DNA from: Streptomyces sp. NRRL F-5122
GTDB lineage: Bacteria > Actinomycetota > Actinomycetes > Streptomycetales > Streptomycetaceae
Reading direction: 5' to 3'
Length of the DNA: 64,000 nucleotides
Assembly: GCF_001507435.1 (NCBI RefSeq)
Contig: NZ_LMWH01000004.1
Coordinates: 153,378-217,377 of the forward strand
Below the pieces are notes generated by a model. That model did no database searches and had not been told where the DNA came from. It saw only the letters and a list, made by a program, of their open reading frames with translations. Below are positions 8,936-17,434 of this stretch, one piece after another; the stretch's first letter is position 1, and each line of letters opens with the position of its first letter. A program made the position numbers and the translations under genes.

Positions 8936-9970
8936 CTAGGTACGACTCCGGTCCCCAGGTGCCGAAGCGGTCGACCCCCGCACCACCAGCTCCGGCATGA
9001 ACACGAATTCACTGTGGGGCGCGGGCGTCCCGCCGACCTCCTCCAGCAACGTGCGCACGGCCGCCTGCCCCATCGCCGGGACCGGCTTGCGGACCGTCGT
9101 CAGCGGCGGGTCCGTGAAGGCGATGAGCGGTGAGTCGTCGAAGCCCACGACCGAGACGTCCGTGGGGACTTCCAGTCCGTGCTGCCGGGCCGCGCGTATC
9201 GCCCCGAGCGCCATCATGTCGCTCGCGCACACCACCGCGGTGCACTCCCGGTCGATCAGCGCGGACGCCGCGGCCTGGCCGCCTTCCAGCGTGTACAGAG
9301 AGTGCTGGACCAGCCGCGACTCGATCTCGTCGGCGGACAGCCCGAGCTGCTCCTGCACCGTGCGCACGAACCCCTCGATCTTCCGCTGCACCGGGACGAA
9401 ACGTTTGGGCCCGAGGGCCAGACCGATCCGGGTGTGTCCCAGCGACACCAGGTGGGTGACCGCCAGGGACATCGCGGCGCGGTCGTCGGGGGAGATGAAC
9501 GGGGCCTCCACCTTGGGCGAGAAGCCGTCCACCAGCACGAACGGCACACCCTGGGCACGCAGCCGCTCGTAGCGCTGCATATCGGCGGTGGTGTCGGCGT
9601 GCAGCCCGGAGACGTAGATGATGCCGGCGACCCCGCGGTCCACGAGCATCTCGGTCAGCTCGTCCTCGGTCGAGCCGCCCGGTGTCTGGGTCGCGAGCAC
9701 GGGGGTGTAGCCCTGCCGGGTCAGCGCCTGCCCGATGACCTGGGCCAGGGCCGGGAATATCGGGTTCTCCAGCTCCGGGGTGATCAGGCCCACCAGGCCC
9801 TCGCTGCGCTGGCGCAGCCGGACCGGGCGCTCGTAGCCGAGCACGTCGAGCGCGGCGAGGACGGACTGGCGCGTGGTCGCCGCGACGCCCGGCTTCCCGT
9901 TCAGGACGCGGCTCACAGTCGCCTCGCTGACCCCCGCCTGGGCTGCGATGTCTGCAAGCCGTGTGGTCAC
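8936..9970 (-). CDS. malR: LacI-family maltose operon repressor MalR
   Basis: This 344-residue LacI/GalR regulator matches what I recall of Streptomyces MalR/Reg1, the maltodextrin-responsive repressor of malEFG and amylase genes. An N-terminal helix-turn-helix (TRLADIAAQAGVSEATVSRVLNGK) is followed by a periplasmic-binding-like effector domain (LVGLITPELENPIFPALAQVIG ... VVGFDDSPLIAFTDPPLTTV). I chose GTG at 9970 because the helix-turn-helix then starts at residue 3, as in the family; an ATG at 10063 would add 31 unlike residues. It is divergent from malE across 423 bp that hold repeated CTTGCA elements. Confidence 0.93.
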   Translation of the reverse strand: MTTRLADIAAQAGVSEATVSRVLNGKPGVAATTRQSVLAALDVLGYERPVRLRQRSEGLVGLITPELENPIFPALAQVIGQALTRQGYTPVLATQTPGGSTEDELTEMLVDRGVAGIIYVSGLHADTTADMQRYERLRAQGVPFVLVDGFSPKVEAPFISPDDRAAMSLAVTHLVSLGHTRIGLALGPKRFVPVQRKIEGFVRTVQEQLGLSADEIESRLVQHSLYTLEGGQAAASALIDRECTAVVCASDMMALGAIRAARQHGLEVPTDVSVVGFDDSPLIAFTDPPLTTVRKPVPAMGQAAVRTLLEEVGGTPAPHSEFVFMPELVVRGSTASAPGDRSRT

Positions 9971-10130
9971 GGGATGGGACTGTACCGGCCGTATGTCCGC
10001 TTGCCCACCAATGGGACGCCGGGCCCGGGCGGTTGAACGGCCCGCTGCGGGTTGCTGCGTCATCGCGCTCCCTCATCTTCTGATCGGCGTCCGGTCCGCA
10101 ACGGGATGATCCCCGCGTCGGCAATGTGTG

Positions 10131-10154
10131 GCAAGAGCTTGCAGAGTCTTGCAC
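10131..10154. promoter_or_regulatory. Candidate MalR operator near malR (repeated CTTGCA)
   Basis: The sequence contains GCAAG at 10131-10135, then CTTGCAG at 10138-10144 and CTTGCAC at 10148-10154. The last two are direct repeats 10 bp apart, one helical turn. The same heptamer occurs at the amylase and amylopullulanase promoters. Its position about 165 bp upstream of malR and 240 bp upstream of malE suggests autoregulation or shared control. Confidence 0.55.
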
Positions 10155-10253
10155 AAGTGTCCGTGATCCCGCCGATCAGGCGTGAACACAAGACATCAGG
10201 GCCTCACGAGGAGGTCACGGCCGGGTAACCATTGTCGGGTCTTTCATTTTTTT

Positions 10254-10293
10254 GCTGCAAGACCTTTCGCCGGGCTTTCATCGCTGTTACGTT
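10254..10293 (+). promoter_or_regulatory. Candidate malE promoter with GCTGCAAG element
   Basis: A GCTGCAAG element (10254-10261) precedes a possible -10 TACGTT at 10288-10293; a weak -35 TTTCGC lies 17 bp before it. The element is the inverted form of CTTGCAGC. It would place a MalR site just upstream of the malE core promoter, leaving a leader of about 95 nt before the ATG at 10394. Confidence 0.45.
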
Positions 10294-10393
10294 CACGTCG
10301 CCCGGCGGCGGCAATGGCGCAGTCGGCAGTCGGCAGGGGCGGCGGACGGGACCGCCACCTGCAGCAACGGGCTTTCACCCTCAAGGAGAACTC

Positions 10394-11668
10394 ATGCGGC
10401 GTGGCATAGCGGCCACCGCGCTGGTGGCGTCCGTCGCCCTCGCGGCGACGGCCTGCGGCGGAAGCGACGACGGCAGCGGCAAGTCCGACGGCCCGGTCAC
10501 CATCACCTGGTGGGACACCTCCAACGCCACCAATGAGGCGCCGACGTACAAATCCCTGGTCGCGGACTTCGAGAAGGCCAACCCGAAGATCAAGGTCAAG
10601 TACGTCAACGTCCCCTTCGACCAGGCGCAGAACAAGTTCGACACGGCGGCGGGCTCCAAGGGTGCCCCCGACGTGCTGCGCTCCGAGGTCGGCTGGACCC
10701 CCGCCTTCGCGAAGAAGGGCTACTTCCTGCCGCTGGACGGCACCCAGGCCCTCGCCGACAAGGACAAGTTCCAGTCCAGCCTGATCCAGCAGGCCCAGTT
10801 CGAGGGCAAGACGTACGGTGTGCCGATCGTCACCGACACGCTGGCGCTGGTCTACAACAAGGCCCTCTTCGAGAAGGCCGGCATCACCGAGGCGCCCAAG
10901 ACCTGGGACGAGCTGAAGGCCGACGCCGCCAAGATCAAGGACAAGGCCAACGTCGACGGCTACTGGGGCTCCACCCAGGCCTACTACGCCCAGACGTTCC
11001 TCTACGGCGAGGGCACCGACACCGTCGACGCCTCCGCCAAGAAGATCACCGTCACCTCGGACGCCGCGAAGAAGGCCTACGGCACCTGGCTGAGCCTGTT
11101 CTCCGGCAAGGGACTGCACAAGGCCGACACGACCGCCGACGCCTACGCCCACATCCAGGACGCGTTCGTCAACGGCAAGGTCGCCGCGATCATCCAGGGC
11201 CCCTGGGAGATCACGAACTTCTACAAGGGCTCGGCCTTCACGGACAAGTCCAACCTCGGCATCGCCACCGTCCCGGCCGGCTCGGCCGGCAAGTCGGGCG
11301 CCCCGACCGGCGGGCACAACCTGTCCGTCTACGCCGGTTCGGACAAGGCCCACCAGGAGGCGGCGCTGAAGTTCGTCAACTACATGACCTCGGCGAAGTC
11401 GCAGGAGACCATCGCCCTGAAGAACTCCACGCTGCCGACGCGCGACGACGCCTTCAGCACTCAGGTCAAGGCCGACCCCGGCATCGCCGGCTACCAGGGC
11501 GTGCTCGCCGCCGCCCAGCCGCGCCCGGCGCTGCCCGAGTACAGCTCGCTGTGGGGCCCGCTCGACACCGAACTGCCCAAGATCGCGGGCGGCAAGGAGC
11601 CCCTGGACAAGGGCCTGAGCAACGCGGAACTCGCCATCGCCAAGCTGGTTCCGGACTTCAGCAAGTAA
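10394..11668 (+). CDS. malE: Maltose/maltodextrin ABC transporter substrate-binding lipoprotein
   Basis: A 424-residue solute-binding lipoprotein. A lipobox (LAATAC) places the lipidated cysteine at residue 21, so the protein is anchored outside the membrane. The mature part shows family-1 sugar-binding features: VTITWWDTSNATNEAPTYK, ADFEKANPKIKVKYVNVPF, APDVLRSEVGWTPAFAKKG, LVYNKALFEKAGI and AAIIQGPWE. It delivers maltodextrins to MalFG. The ATG at 10394 has AAGGAG at 10383-10388; an upstream ATG at 10232 lacks a signal peptide context. It is the first gene of malEFG. A long hairpin follows it before malF, which fits the need for more binding protein than permease. Confidence 0.95.
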   Translation: MRRGIAATALVASVALAATACGGSDDGSGKSDGPVTITWWDTSNATNEAPTYKSLVADFEKANPKIKVKYVNVPFDQAQNKFDTAAGSKGAPDVLRSEVGWTPAFAKKGYFLPLDGTQALADKDKFQSSLIQQAQFEGKTYGVPIVTDTLALVYNKALFEKAGITEAPKTWDELKADAAKIKDKANVDGYWGSTQAYYAQTFLYGEGTDTVDASAKKITVTSDAAKKAYGTWLSLFSGKGLHKADTTADAYAHIQDAFVNGKVAAIIQGPWEITNFYKGSAFTDKSNLGIATVPAGSAGKSGAPTGGHNLSVYAGSDKAHQEAALKFVNYMTSAKSQETIALKNSTLPTRDDAFSTQVKADPGIAGYQGVLAAAQPRPALPEYSSLWGPLDTELPKIAGGKEPLDKGLSNAELAIAKLVPDFSK

Positions 11669-11682
11669 GAGCGTGTGGCCCT

Positions 11683-11727
11683 GGCCGCCGGATCCTCCTG
11701 AGGGAAGGGGGGAAGGATCCGGCGGCC
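11683..11727 (+). terminator. Hairpin between malE and malF (probable attenuator or mRNA stabiliser)
   Basis: Left arm 11683-11698 (GGCCGCCGGATCCTCC) pairs with right arm 11711-11727 over about 16 positions with one irregularity, leaving a 12-nt purine-rich loop. There is no run of T after it. It lies 15 bp after the malE stop and 60 bp before malF within the same operon, so partial termination or protection of the malE mRNA end is more likely than full termination. Confidence 0.75.
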
Positions 11728-11786
11728 ATCGGCCCGTGCCCAGGCCCACCCCTTGATCTGCAGACCGTTGAGAAGGTTGTCGAACC

Positions 11787-12791
11787 ATGACAGTCGCCAT
11801 CGACCGCGCCACCGGCAAGCGCCGCGGTGACCGCGCGCCCCGGCCCGGCCTGGGCCGGCGCCTGAGGAGCGGATACCAGAAGCACTGGTACGCGTACGCG
11901 ATGATCGCGCCCGTGGCCGTCGTCCTCGGCGTCCTCGTGCTCTATCCGCTGGTGTACGGCTTGTACCTCACGCTCACCGATGCCAACAGCCTGAACACCG
12001 CCCGCACGATCGGCGTCAACCACATCGATGCCACGTACAAGTTCATCGGCCTCGACAACTACAAGGACATCCTGTTCGGGCCGACCGCGTACGACCGTTT
12101 CTGGTCGCACTTCATCTGGACGATCGTGTGGACCGCGCTGTGTGTGGCGCTGCACTACACCATCGGGCTGGGCCTGGCACTGCTGCTCAACCAGAAGCTC
12201 CGGGGACGGACCTTCTACCGACTCGTCCTGATCCTGCCCTGGGCCGTGCCCACCTTCGTCACCGTGTTCGGCTGGCGCTTCATGCTCGCCGACGGCGGCA
12301 TCATCAACTCGGCACTGCACGCCCTGCACCTGCCGGCGCCGTCGTGGCTGGAGGACACCTTCTGGCAGCGCTTCGCCGCGATCATGGTGAACACGTGGTG
12401 CGGTGTGCCGTTCATGATGGTCTCGCTGCTGGGCGGCCTGCAGTCCATCGACACCTCCTTGTACGAGGCCGCCGAGATGGACGGGGCGAGCCCCTGGCAG
12501 CGCTTCCGGTACGTCACTCTTCCGGGTCTGAGGTCCGTCAGCTCGACCGTCGTCCTCCTCGGCATCATCTGGACCTTCAACCAGTTCGCCGTCATCTTCC
12601 TGCTGTTCGGCAACACCGCGCCGGACGCCCAGATCCTTGTCACCTGGGCGTACTACCTGGGCTTCGGACAGCAGCCGCGCGACTTCGCGCAGTCCGCCGC
12701 CTACGGCATCCTGCTGCTGGCCATCCTGATCGTCTTCACCTCGTTCTACCGACGCTGGCTGAACCGCAACGAGCAGCAGCTCGCGATCTGA
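11787..12791 (+). CDS. malF: Maltose ABC transporter permease MalF
   Basis: A 334-residue inner-membrane permease of the MalF/UgpA type. Six or more hydrophobic segments begin at YAMIAPVAVVLGVLVLYPLVYGLYL. The cytoplasmic EAA loop that contacts the ATPase is visible as YEAAEMDGASPWQRFRYVTLP. It works with MalE and MalG to import maltodextrins. The ATPase is not encoded here; in Streptomyces the shared ATPase MsiK is usually encoded elsewhere, which would explain its absence. The ATG at 11787 follows GAGAAGG. It is separated from malE by 118 bp and from malG by 13 bp. Confidence 0.95.
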   Translation: MTVAIDRATGKRRGDRAPRPGLGRRLRSGYQKHWYAYAMIAPVAVVLGVLVLYPLVYGLYLTLTDANSLNTARTIGVNHIDATYKFIGLDNYKDILFGPTAYDRFWSHFIWTIVWTALCVALHYTIGLGLALLLNQKLRGRTFYRLVLILPWAVPTFVTVFGWRFMLADGGIINSALHALHLPAPSWLEDTFWQRFAAIMVNTWCGVPFMMVSLLGGLQSIDTSLYEAAEMDGASPWQRFRYVTLPGLRSVSSTVVLLGIIWTFNQFAVIFLLFGNTAPDAQILVTWAYYLGFGQQPRDFAQSAAYGILLLAILIVFTSFYRRWLNRNEQQLAI

Positions 12792-12804
12792 GGAAGGAGT
12801 TCCC

Positions 12805-13716
12805 ATGAGTACGACCACCGTCGAGACCTCCGCCGAGGTGACCGGGCCCGGCGCGGCTCAGGCCCGCCCGCCCAAGGTGCGCAGGCGCGGCGAGCAGGGC
12901 CCCGTCGCGTCACTGGCCTCCCACGGCGTACTGATCGTCGCGAGCCTTGTCGCCCTCTTCCCGATCGCCTGGCTGATCTTCCTGTCCCTCGGCCCGGACA
13001 AGGACGACTACCTCCACCCCGGGCGCATCTGGCACACGATGACGTTCGACAACTACTCGTTCGTGCTGCAGCACACGAACTTCTTCGACTGGCTGAAGAG
13101 TTCGCTGATCGTCTCGCTCGGCACCACGGTCATCGGCGTCCTCGTGGCCGCCACCACCGGCTACGCGGTCTCCCGGATGCGGTTCCCGGGCTACCGCAAG
13201 CTGATGTGGGTGCTCCTGGTCACCCAGATGTTCCCGATCGCGGTGCTCATCGTGCCGATGTACCAGATCCTGTCGGACCTGGGGCTCATCGACAGCTACC
13301 TCGGTCTGATCCTCGTCTACTGCTCGACCGCGGTGCCCTACAGCGCCTGGCTGCTCAAGGGCTACTTCGACACCATCCCGTTCGAGATCGACGAGGCCGG
13401 GCGGGTCGACGGGCTGAGCCCCTTCGGCACGTTCGCACGTCTGATCCTGCCGCTGGCCAGGCCCGGTCTGGCGGTCGCCGCGTTCTACAACTTCATCACC
13501 GCCTTCGGCGAGGTGGCCTTCGCCTCGACGTTCATGCTGGACGACTCCAAGTACACCTTCGCCGTCGGTCTGCAGAGCTTCGTCAGCGAGCACGACGCAC
13601 AGCGGAACCTGATGGCCGCCACCGCGGTGCTGGTGGCGATACCCGTCTCCGCGTTCTTCTATCTGGTGCAGAAGAACCTGGTGACCGGCCTCACCGCGGG
13701 CGGCACCAAGGGCTGA
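12805..13716 (+). CDS. malG: Maltose ABC transporter permease MalG
   Basis: A 303-residue permease of the MalG type with about six membrane segments, starting with SHGVLIVASLVALFPIAWLIFLSL after a hydrophilic N-terminus of about 37 residues. The EAA loop reads DEAGRVDGLSPFGTFARLILPLARPG. It forms a heterodimer with MalF. The ATG at 12805 has AAGGAG 7 nt upstream, and only 13 bp separate it from malF, so the two are cotranscribed. Two hairpins follow the stop. Confidence 0.95.
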   Translation: MSTTTVETSAEVTGPGAAQARPPKVRRRGEQGPVASLASHGVLIVASLVALFPIAWLIFLSLGPDKDDYLHPGRIWHTMTFDNYSFVLQHTNFFDWLKSSLIVSLGTTVIGVLVAATTGYAVSRMRFPGYRKLMWVLLVTQMFPIAVLIVPMYQILSDLGLIDSYLGLILVYCSTAVPYSAWLLKGYFDTIPFEIDEAGRVDGLSPFGTFARLILPLARPGLAVAAFYNFITAFGEVAFASTFMLDDSKYTFAVGLQSFVSEHDAQRNLMAATAVLVAIPVSAFFYLVQKNLVTGLTAGGTKG

Positions 13717-13732
13717 GCGCCCTCACCGGGTT

Positions 13733-13800
13733 CCCGCGCGCCTGACCCGCGCGGGTGGCGGCCGCGGTACCCATCCGACCCCGCGGTCACCGCGGCCGCC
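13733..13800 (+). terminator. Tandem hairpins after malG
   Basis: The first hairpin (13733-13755) has 8-bp arms CCCGCGCG/CGCGCGGG. The second has perfect 12-bp arms, GGCGGCCGCGGT at 13757-13768 and its complement at 13789-13800, around a 20-nt loop. Together they probably end or attenuate the malEFG transcript before the alpha-glucosidase gene that starts at 13894. Confidence 0.7.
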
Positions 13801-13893
13801 TCGTCACCCTCCACCCGACCCGCCTCGACGACCCCCACTCCCTCCCCGCCATAGGCCCGCCCGGGCGGGGACCCGCATCGCATCAAGGACGCC

Positions 13894-15573
13894 ATGAGCC
13901 AGCACTCCGCCGACCCGGCCCCGGACACCGCCCTCGCCACCGTCGCCACCCGCCGCGACTGGTGGCGCGACGCGGTGATCTACCAGGTCTATCCGCGCAG
14001 CTTCGCCGACAGCAACGGCGACGGCATGGGAGACCTGGAGGGTGTACGTTCCCGACTCCCGTATCTGCGCGACCTCGGCGTGGACGCCGTGTGGCTCAGT
14101 CCCTTCTACGCCTCGCCGCAGGCCGACGCCGGCTACGACGTCGCCGACTACCGCGCCGTCGACCCCATGTTCGGCAACCTCCTGGACGCCGACGCGCTGA
14201 TCCGCGACGCCCACGGTCTGGGGCTGCGCATCATCGTCGACCTGGTTCCGAACCACTCCTCGGACCAGCACGAGTGGTTCAAGCGGGCGCTCGCCGAAGG
14301 TCCCGGCTCGCCGCTGCGCGAGCGCTATCACTTCCGCCCGGGCAAGGGGGAGAGCGGCGAACTGCCGCCCAACGACTGGGAGTCCATCTTCGGCGGCCCG
14401 GCCTGGACCCGTGCCGTCGAACCCGACGGCACCCCCGGCGAGTGGTATCTGCACCTCTTCGCGCCCGAGCAGCCCGACTTCAACTGGGACCACCCCGCGG
14501 TCGGCGACGAGTTCCGCTCCATCCTGCGCTTCTGGCTCGACATGGGCGTCGACGGGTTCCGCATCGACGTCGCCCACGGCCTGGTGAAGGCCGAGGGACT
14601 GCCCGACCTCGGCAGCCACGACCAGCTCAAGCTGCTGGGCAACGATGTCATGCCGTTCTTCGACCAGGACGGCGTCCACGCCATCTACCGGCAGTGGCGC
14701 ACCGTTCTGGACGAGTACGCCGGGGAGCGCGTGTTCGTCGCCGAGGCCTGGACCCCCACCGTCGAACGCACCGCCAACTACGTCCGCCCCGACGAACTGC
14801 ACCAGGCCTTCAACTTCCAGTACCTGAGCGCCGACTGGGACGCGGCCGGGCTGCGCGTCGTCATCGACCGGACCCTGGAGGCCATGCGCCCGGTCGGCGC
14901 CCCCGCGACCTGGGTGCTCTCGAACCACGACGTGACCCGCCACGCCACCCGCTTCGCCAATCCGCCCGGCCTCGGCACCCAGATCCGCACGGCAGGCGAC
15001 CGCGAGCTGGGGATCCGGCGGGCGAGGGCGGCCACCCTGCTCATGCTGGCGCTGCCCGGGTCGGCGTACATCTACCAGGGCGAGGAACTCGGTCTGCCCG
15101 ACGTGGTCGACCTGCCCGACGAGGTGCGCCAGGACCCGGCGTACTTCCGCGGCGCGGGGCAGGACGGCTTCCGCGACGGCTGCCGTGTCCCGATCCCGTG
15201 GACCCGCACCGGGTCGTCCTACGGCTTCGGCACCGGCGGCAGCTGGCTGCCGCAGCCGGAGGGCTGGGGCGACCTGAGCGTCGAGGCACAGCAGGGCGTG
15301 GCCGGCTCCACCTTGGAGCTGTACCGTTCCGCGCTCGCCGCGCGGCGCGAGCAGCCGGGTCTCGGCGCGGGCGACGCGGTGGAGTGGCTGCGTGCGCCCG
15401 AGGGTGTACTGGCTTTCCGGCGCGGGGAATTCGTCTGCGTCGCCAACACCACCGGTGAGTCGGTCGCCGTCCCGGCGTACGGCCGTGTGCTGCTAGCGAG
15501 TGACGAAGTGACCGAGGCGGACGGTGAGGTGAAGGTGCCGGCCGACGCGACCGTCTGGTGGACGGCCGTCTGA
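13894..15573 (+). CDS. aglA: Intracellular alpha-glucosidase, GH13
   Basis: A 559-residue glycoside hydrolase of family 13 without a signal peptide, so it should act in the cytoplasm on imported maltodextrins. The family motifs are present: WWRDAVIYQVYPRSFADSNGDGMGDLEG near the start, IVDLVPNHSS, GFRIDVAH with nucleophile Asp225, FVAEAW with acid/base Glu284, and LSNHDV with Asp346. The short QPDFNWDHP stretch also fits oligo-1,6-/alpha-glucosidases. The length is normal. It follows malG in the same direction, and S. coelicolor has an alpha-glucosidase gene in this place. A hairpin terminator follows. Oligo-1,6-glucosidase activity cannot be excluded. Confidence 0.9.
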   Translation: MSQHSADPAPDTALATVATRRDWWRDAVIYQVYPRSFADSNGDGMGDLEGVRSRLPYLRDLGVDAVWLSPFYASPQADAGYDVADYRAVDPMFGNLLDADALIRDAHGLGLRIIVDLVPNHSSDQHEWFKRALAEGPGSPLRERYHFRPGKGESGELPPNDWESIFGGPAWTRAVEPDGTPGEWYLHLFAPEQPDFNWDHPAVGDEFRSILRFWLDMGVDGFRIDVAHGLVKAEGLPDLGSHDQLKLLGNDVMPFFDQDGVHAIYRQWRTVLDEYAGERVFVAEAWTPTVERTANYVRPDELHQAFNFQYLSADWDAAGLRVVIDRTLEAMRPVGAPATWVLSNHDVTRHATRFANPPGLGTQIRTAGDRELGIRRARAATLLMLALPGSAYIYQGEELGLPDVVDLPDEVRQDPAYFRGAGQDGFRDGCRVPIPWTRTGSSYGFGTGGSWLPQPEGWGDLSVEAQQGVAGSTLELYRSALAARREQPGLGAGDAVEWLRAPEGVLAFRRGEFVCVANTTGESVAVPAYGRVLLASDEVTEADGEVKVPADATVWWTAV

Positions 15574-15590
15574 CGCTTCGCAAGGTTTCG

Positions 15591-15623
15591 GGGGCCCGTC
15601 GTCCGGGATGGACGGCGGGCCCC
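15591..15623 (+). terminator. Hairpin terminator after aglA
   Basis: A 14-bp stem with one mismatch has arms at 15591-15604 (GGGGCCCGTCGTCC) and 15610-15623, a 5-nt loop, and TTCGTT immediately after. Confidence 0.75.
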
Positions 15624-15699
15624 TTCGTTCGCCGCTGCGGCACCAACTCCCGGTGATCCTGGCCTGGTTGGCGGCCATGACAGGAACATGCCCGAGGGG

Positions 15700-15760
15700 T
15701 TGACCGCCGTGGTCCGGGCTCGTACGGTCTGCTCCACTGCAAGTGGTTGAAAACTTGCAG
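15700..15760 (+). promoter_or_regulatory. Alpha-amylase promoter with MalR-type operator
   Basis: A -35 TTGACC (15700-15705) and a -10 TACGGT (15723-15728) are 17 bp apart. A perfect inverted repeat, CTGCAAGT-N8-ACTTGCAG, spans 15737-15760, right at or just after the expected start point. A repressor bound there would block initiation. The heptamer is shared with the malE and amylopullulanase promoters. Confidence 0.75.
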
Positions 15761-15835
15761 CAATTCCCCGCAGCGAGTCCCAGGGTCCCCGACAGGCGCC
15801 CTCAGCAGATCCTTCAACGGAGAAGGAACCCCCAC

Positions 15836-17218
15836 ATGGCCAGCAGAACGCTCTCCGGCGCCCTCGCCCTCGCGGCGGCCGCGTCGGTCGCACTCGCCGT
15901 CCCCGCCGGGACCGCCCAGGCCTCCCCGCCCGGCACCAAGGACGTCACGGCGGTCCTTTTCGAGTGGAGATTCGCCTCGGTCGCCAGGGAGTGCACCACG
16001 ACCCTCGGCCCGGCCGGCTACGGCTACGTGCAGGTCTCCCCGCCCGCCGAGCACATACAGGGCTCGCAGTGGTGGACGTCCTACCAGCCGGTGAGCTACC
16101 GGATCGCGGGGCGCCTCGGCGACCGCACGGCCTTCCGGAACATGGTCGACACCTGCCATGCGGCAGGCGTGAAGGTCGTCGTGGACACCGTCGTCAACCA
16201 CATGTCGGCCGGCAGCGGAACGGGCACGGGAGGCTCGCCGTACACGAAGTACGACTACCCGGGCCTGTACTCGTCCGCCGACTTCGACGACTGCACCGCC
16301 CAGGTCACCAACTACCAGGACCGCTGGAACGTGCAGCACTGCGAACTGGTGGGCCTCGCGGACCTGGACACCGGTGAGGAGTACGTCCGCAAGACGATCG
16401 CCGGCTATATGAACGACCTCCTCACCCTCGGCGCCGACGGCTTCCGTGTCGACGCGGCCAAGCACATCCCGGCGGCCGACCTGGCCGACATCAAGTCCCG
16501 GCTGACAAATCCCTCCGCGTACTGGAAGCAGGAGGTCATCTACGGCGCGGGCGAGGCCGTCCAGCCGACCGAGTACACGGGCAACGGCGACGTCCAGGAA
16601 TTCCGCTACGCCTACGACCTCAAGCGGGTGTTCACCAGCGAGAAGCTGGCCTACCTCGGCAACTACGGCGAGGGCTGGGGCTACTTGAACAGCTCGGTCG
16701 CCGGAGTCTTCGTGGACAACCACGACACCGAGCGCAACGGCTCGACCCTGAACTACAAGAGCGGCGCGAACTACACGCTGGCGAACGTCTTCATGCTGGC
16801 CTGGCCCTACGGGGCGCCCGACGTCAACTCCGGCTACGAGTGGTCCGACGCCGACGCGGGCCCGCCGAACGGCGGCCAGGTCAACGCCTGCTGGCAGGAC
16901 GGCTGGAAGTGCCAGCACGCCTGGCCGGAGATCAAGTCGATGGTCGCCTTCCGCAACGCCACACGCGGCCAGGCGGTCACCAAGTGGTGGGACAACGGCG
17001 GCAACCTCATCGCGTTCGGCCGCGGCAGCAAGGGCTATGTGGTGATCAACCACGAGAGCACGGCGGCCGACCGGTGGTACGAGACGTCGCTGCCCGCGGG
17101 CACCTACTGCGACGTACAGGGCAACAGGACCGTCACGGTCGACGGCAGCGGCTGGTTCCAGGCGTCGGTCGCCCCGAACACGGCGCTCGCCCTCTACGCA
17201 GGGAAGTCGAGCTGCTGA
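15836..17218 (+). CDS. Secreted alpha-amylase, GH13
   Basis: A 460-residue extracellular alpha-amylase that hydrolyses internal alpha-1,4 bonds of starch. The signal peptide ([30 protein letters not shown]) is clear. The catalytic residues are Asp206 in GFRVDAAKH, Glu240 in YGAGEAV and Asp297 in [17 protein letters not shown] is the first conserved region. The catalytic part resembles Streptomyces limosus-type amylases, but the C-terminal starch-binding CBM20 of that enzyme is missing, so the protein ends with the beta-sandwich domain C. The ATG at 15836 follows GGAGAAGG. A promoter with an inverted-repeat operator lies upstream and a hairpin terminator follows, so it is its own transcription unit. 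Confidence 0.94.
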   Translation: MASRTLSGALALAAAASVALAVPAGTAQASPPGTKDVTAVLFEWRFASVARECTTTLGPAGYGYVQVSPPAEHIQGSQWWTSYQPVSYRIAGRLGDRTAFRNMVDTCHAAGVKVVVDTVVNHMSAGSGTGTGGSPYTKYDYPGLYSSADFDDCTAQVTNYQDRWNVQHCELVGLADLDTGEEYVRKTIAGYMNDLLTLGADGFRVDAAKHIPAADLADIKSRLTNPSAYWKQEVIYGAGEAVQPTEYTGNGDVQEFRYAYDLKRVFTSEKLAYLGNYGEGWGYLNSSVAGVFVDNHDTERNGSTLNYKSGANYTLANVFMLAWPYGAPDVNSGYEWSDADAGPPNGGQVNACWQDGWKCQHAWPEIKSMVAFRNATRGQAVTKWWDNGGNLIAFGRGSKGYVVINHESTAADRWYETSLPAGTYCDVQGNRTVTVDGSGWFQASVAPNTALALYAGKSSC

Positions 17219-17235
17219 GTCCGGACACCCGTCGA

Positions 17236-17269
17236 GGCCCGCTGCCCGCCCTGTCCGGGGCAGCGGGCC
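17236..17269 (+). terminator. Hairpin terminator after the alpha-amylase gene
   Basis: Perfect 12-bp arms, GGCCCGCTGCCC at 17236-17247 and its complement at 17258-17269, enclose a 10-nt loop; TTCGG follows. It begins 18 bp after the amylase stop. Confidence 0.8.
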
Positions 17270-17314
17270 TTCGGCCGTCGTGCGACCGCCGATGCAATTG
17301 TTTTCCGATGGTTT

Positions 17315-17352
17315 CAAGACTCTTGCTGTAAAGCTTGCAGGGACGGTACGGT
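17315..17352 (+). promoter_or_regulatory. Amylopullulanase promoter overlapping MalR-type elements
   Basis: A possible -35 TTGCTG (17323-17328) and -10 TACGGT (17347-17352) are 18 bp apart. CTTGCTG (17322-17328) and CTTGCAG (17334-17340) are direct repeats 12 bp apart within the promoter, with CAAG just before them. The -10 hexamer is the same as at the amylase promoter. Confidence 0.65.
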
Positions 17353-17434
17353 CGCGCGGGCGCCCGGCGACGGAGCCGTGCCGCGGCGCAGGGGTCGGAC
17401 CCGATCGAGCCGTAATCGCAAGGAGTTCACGCCT

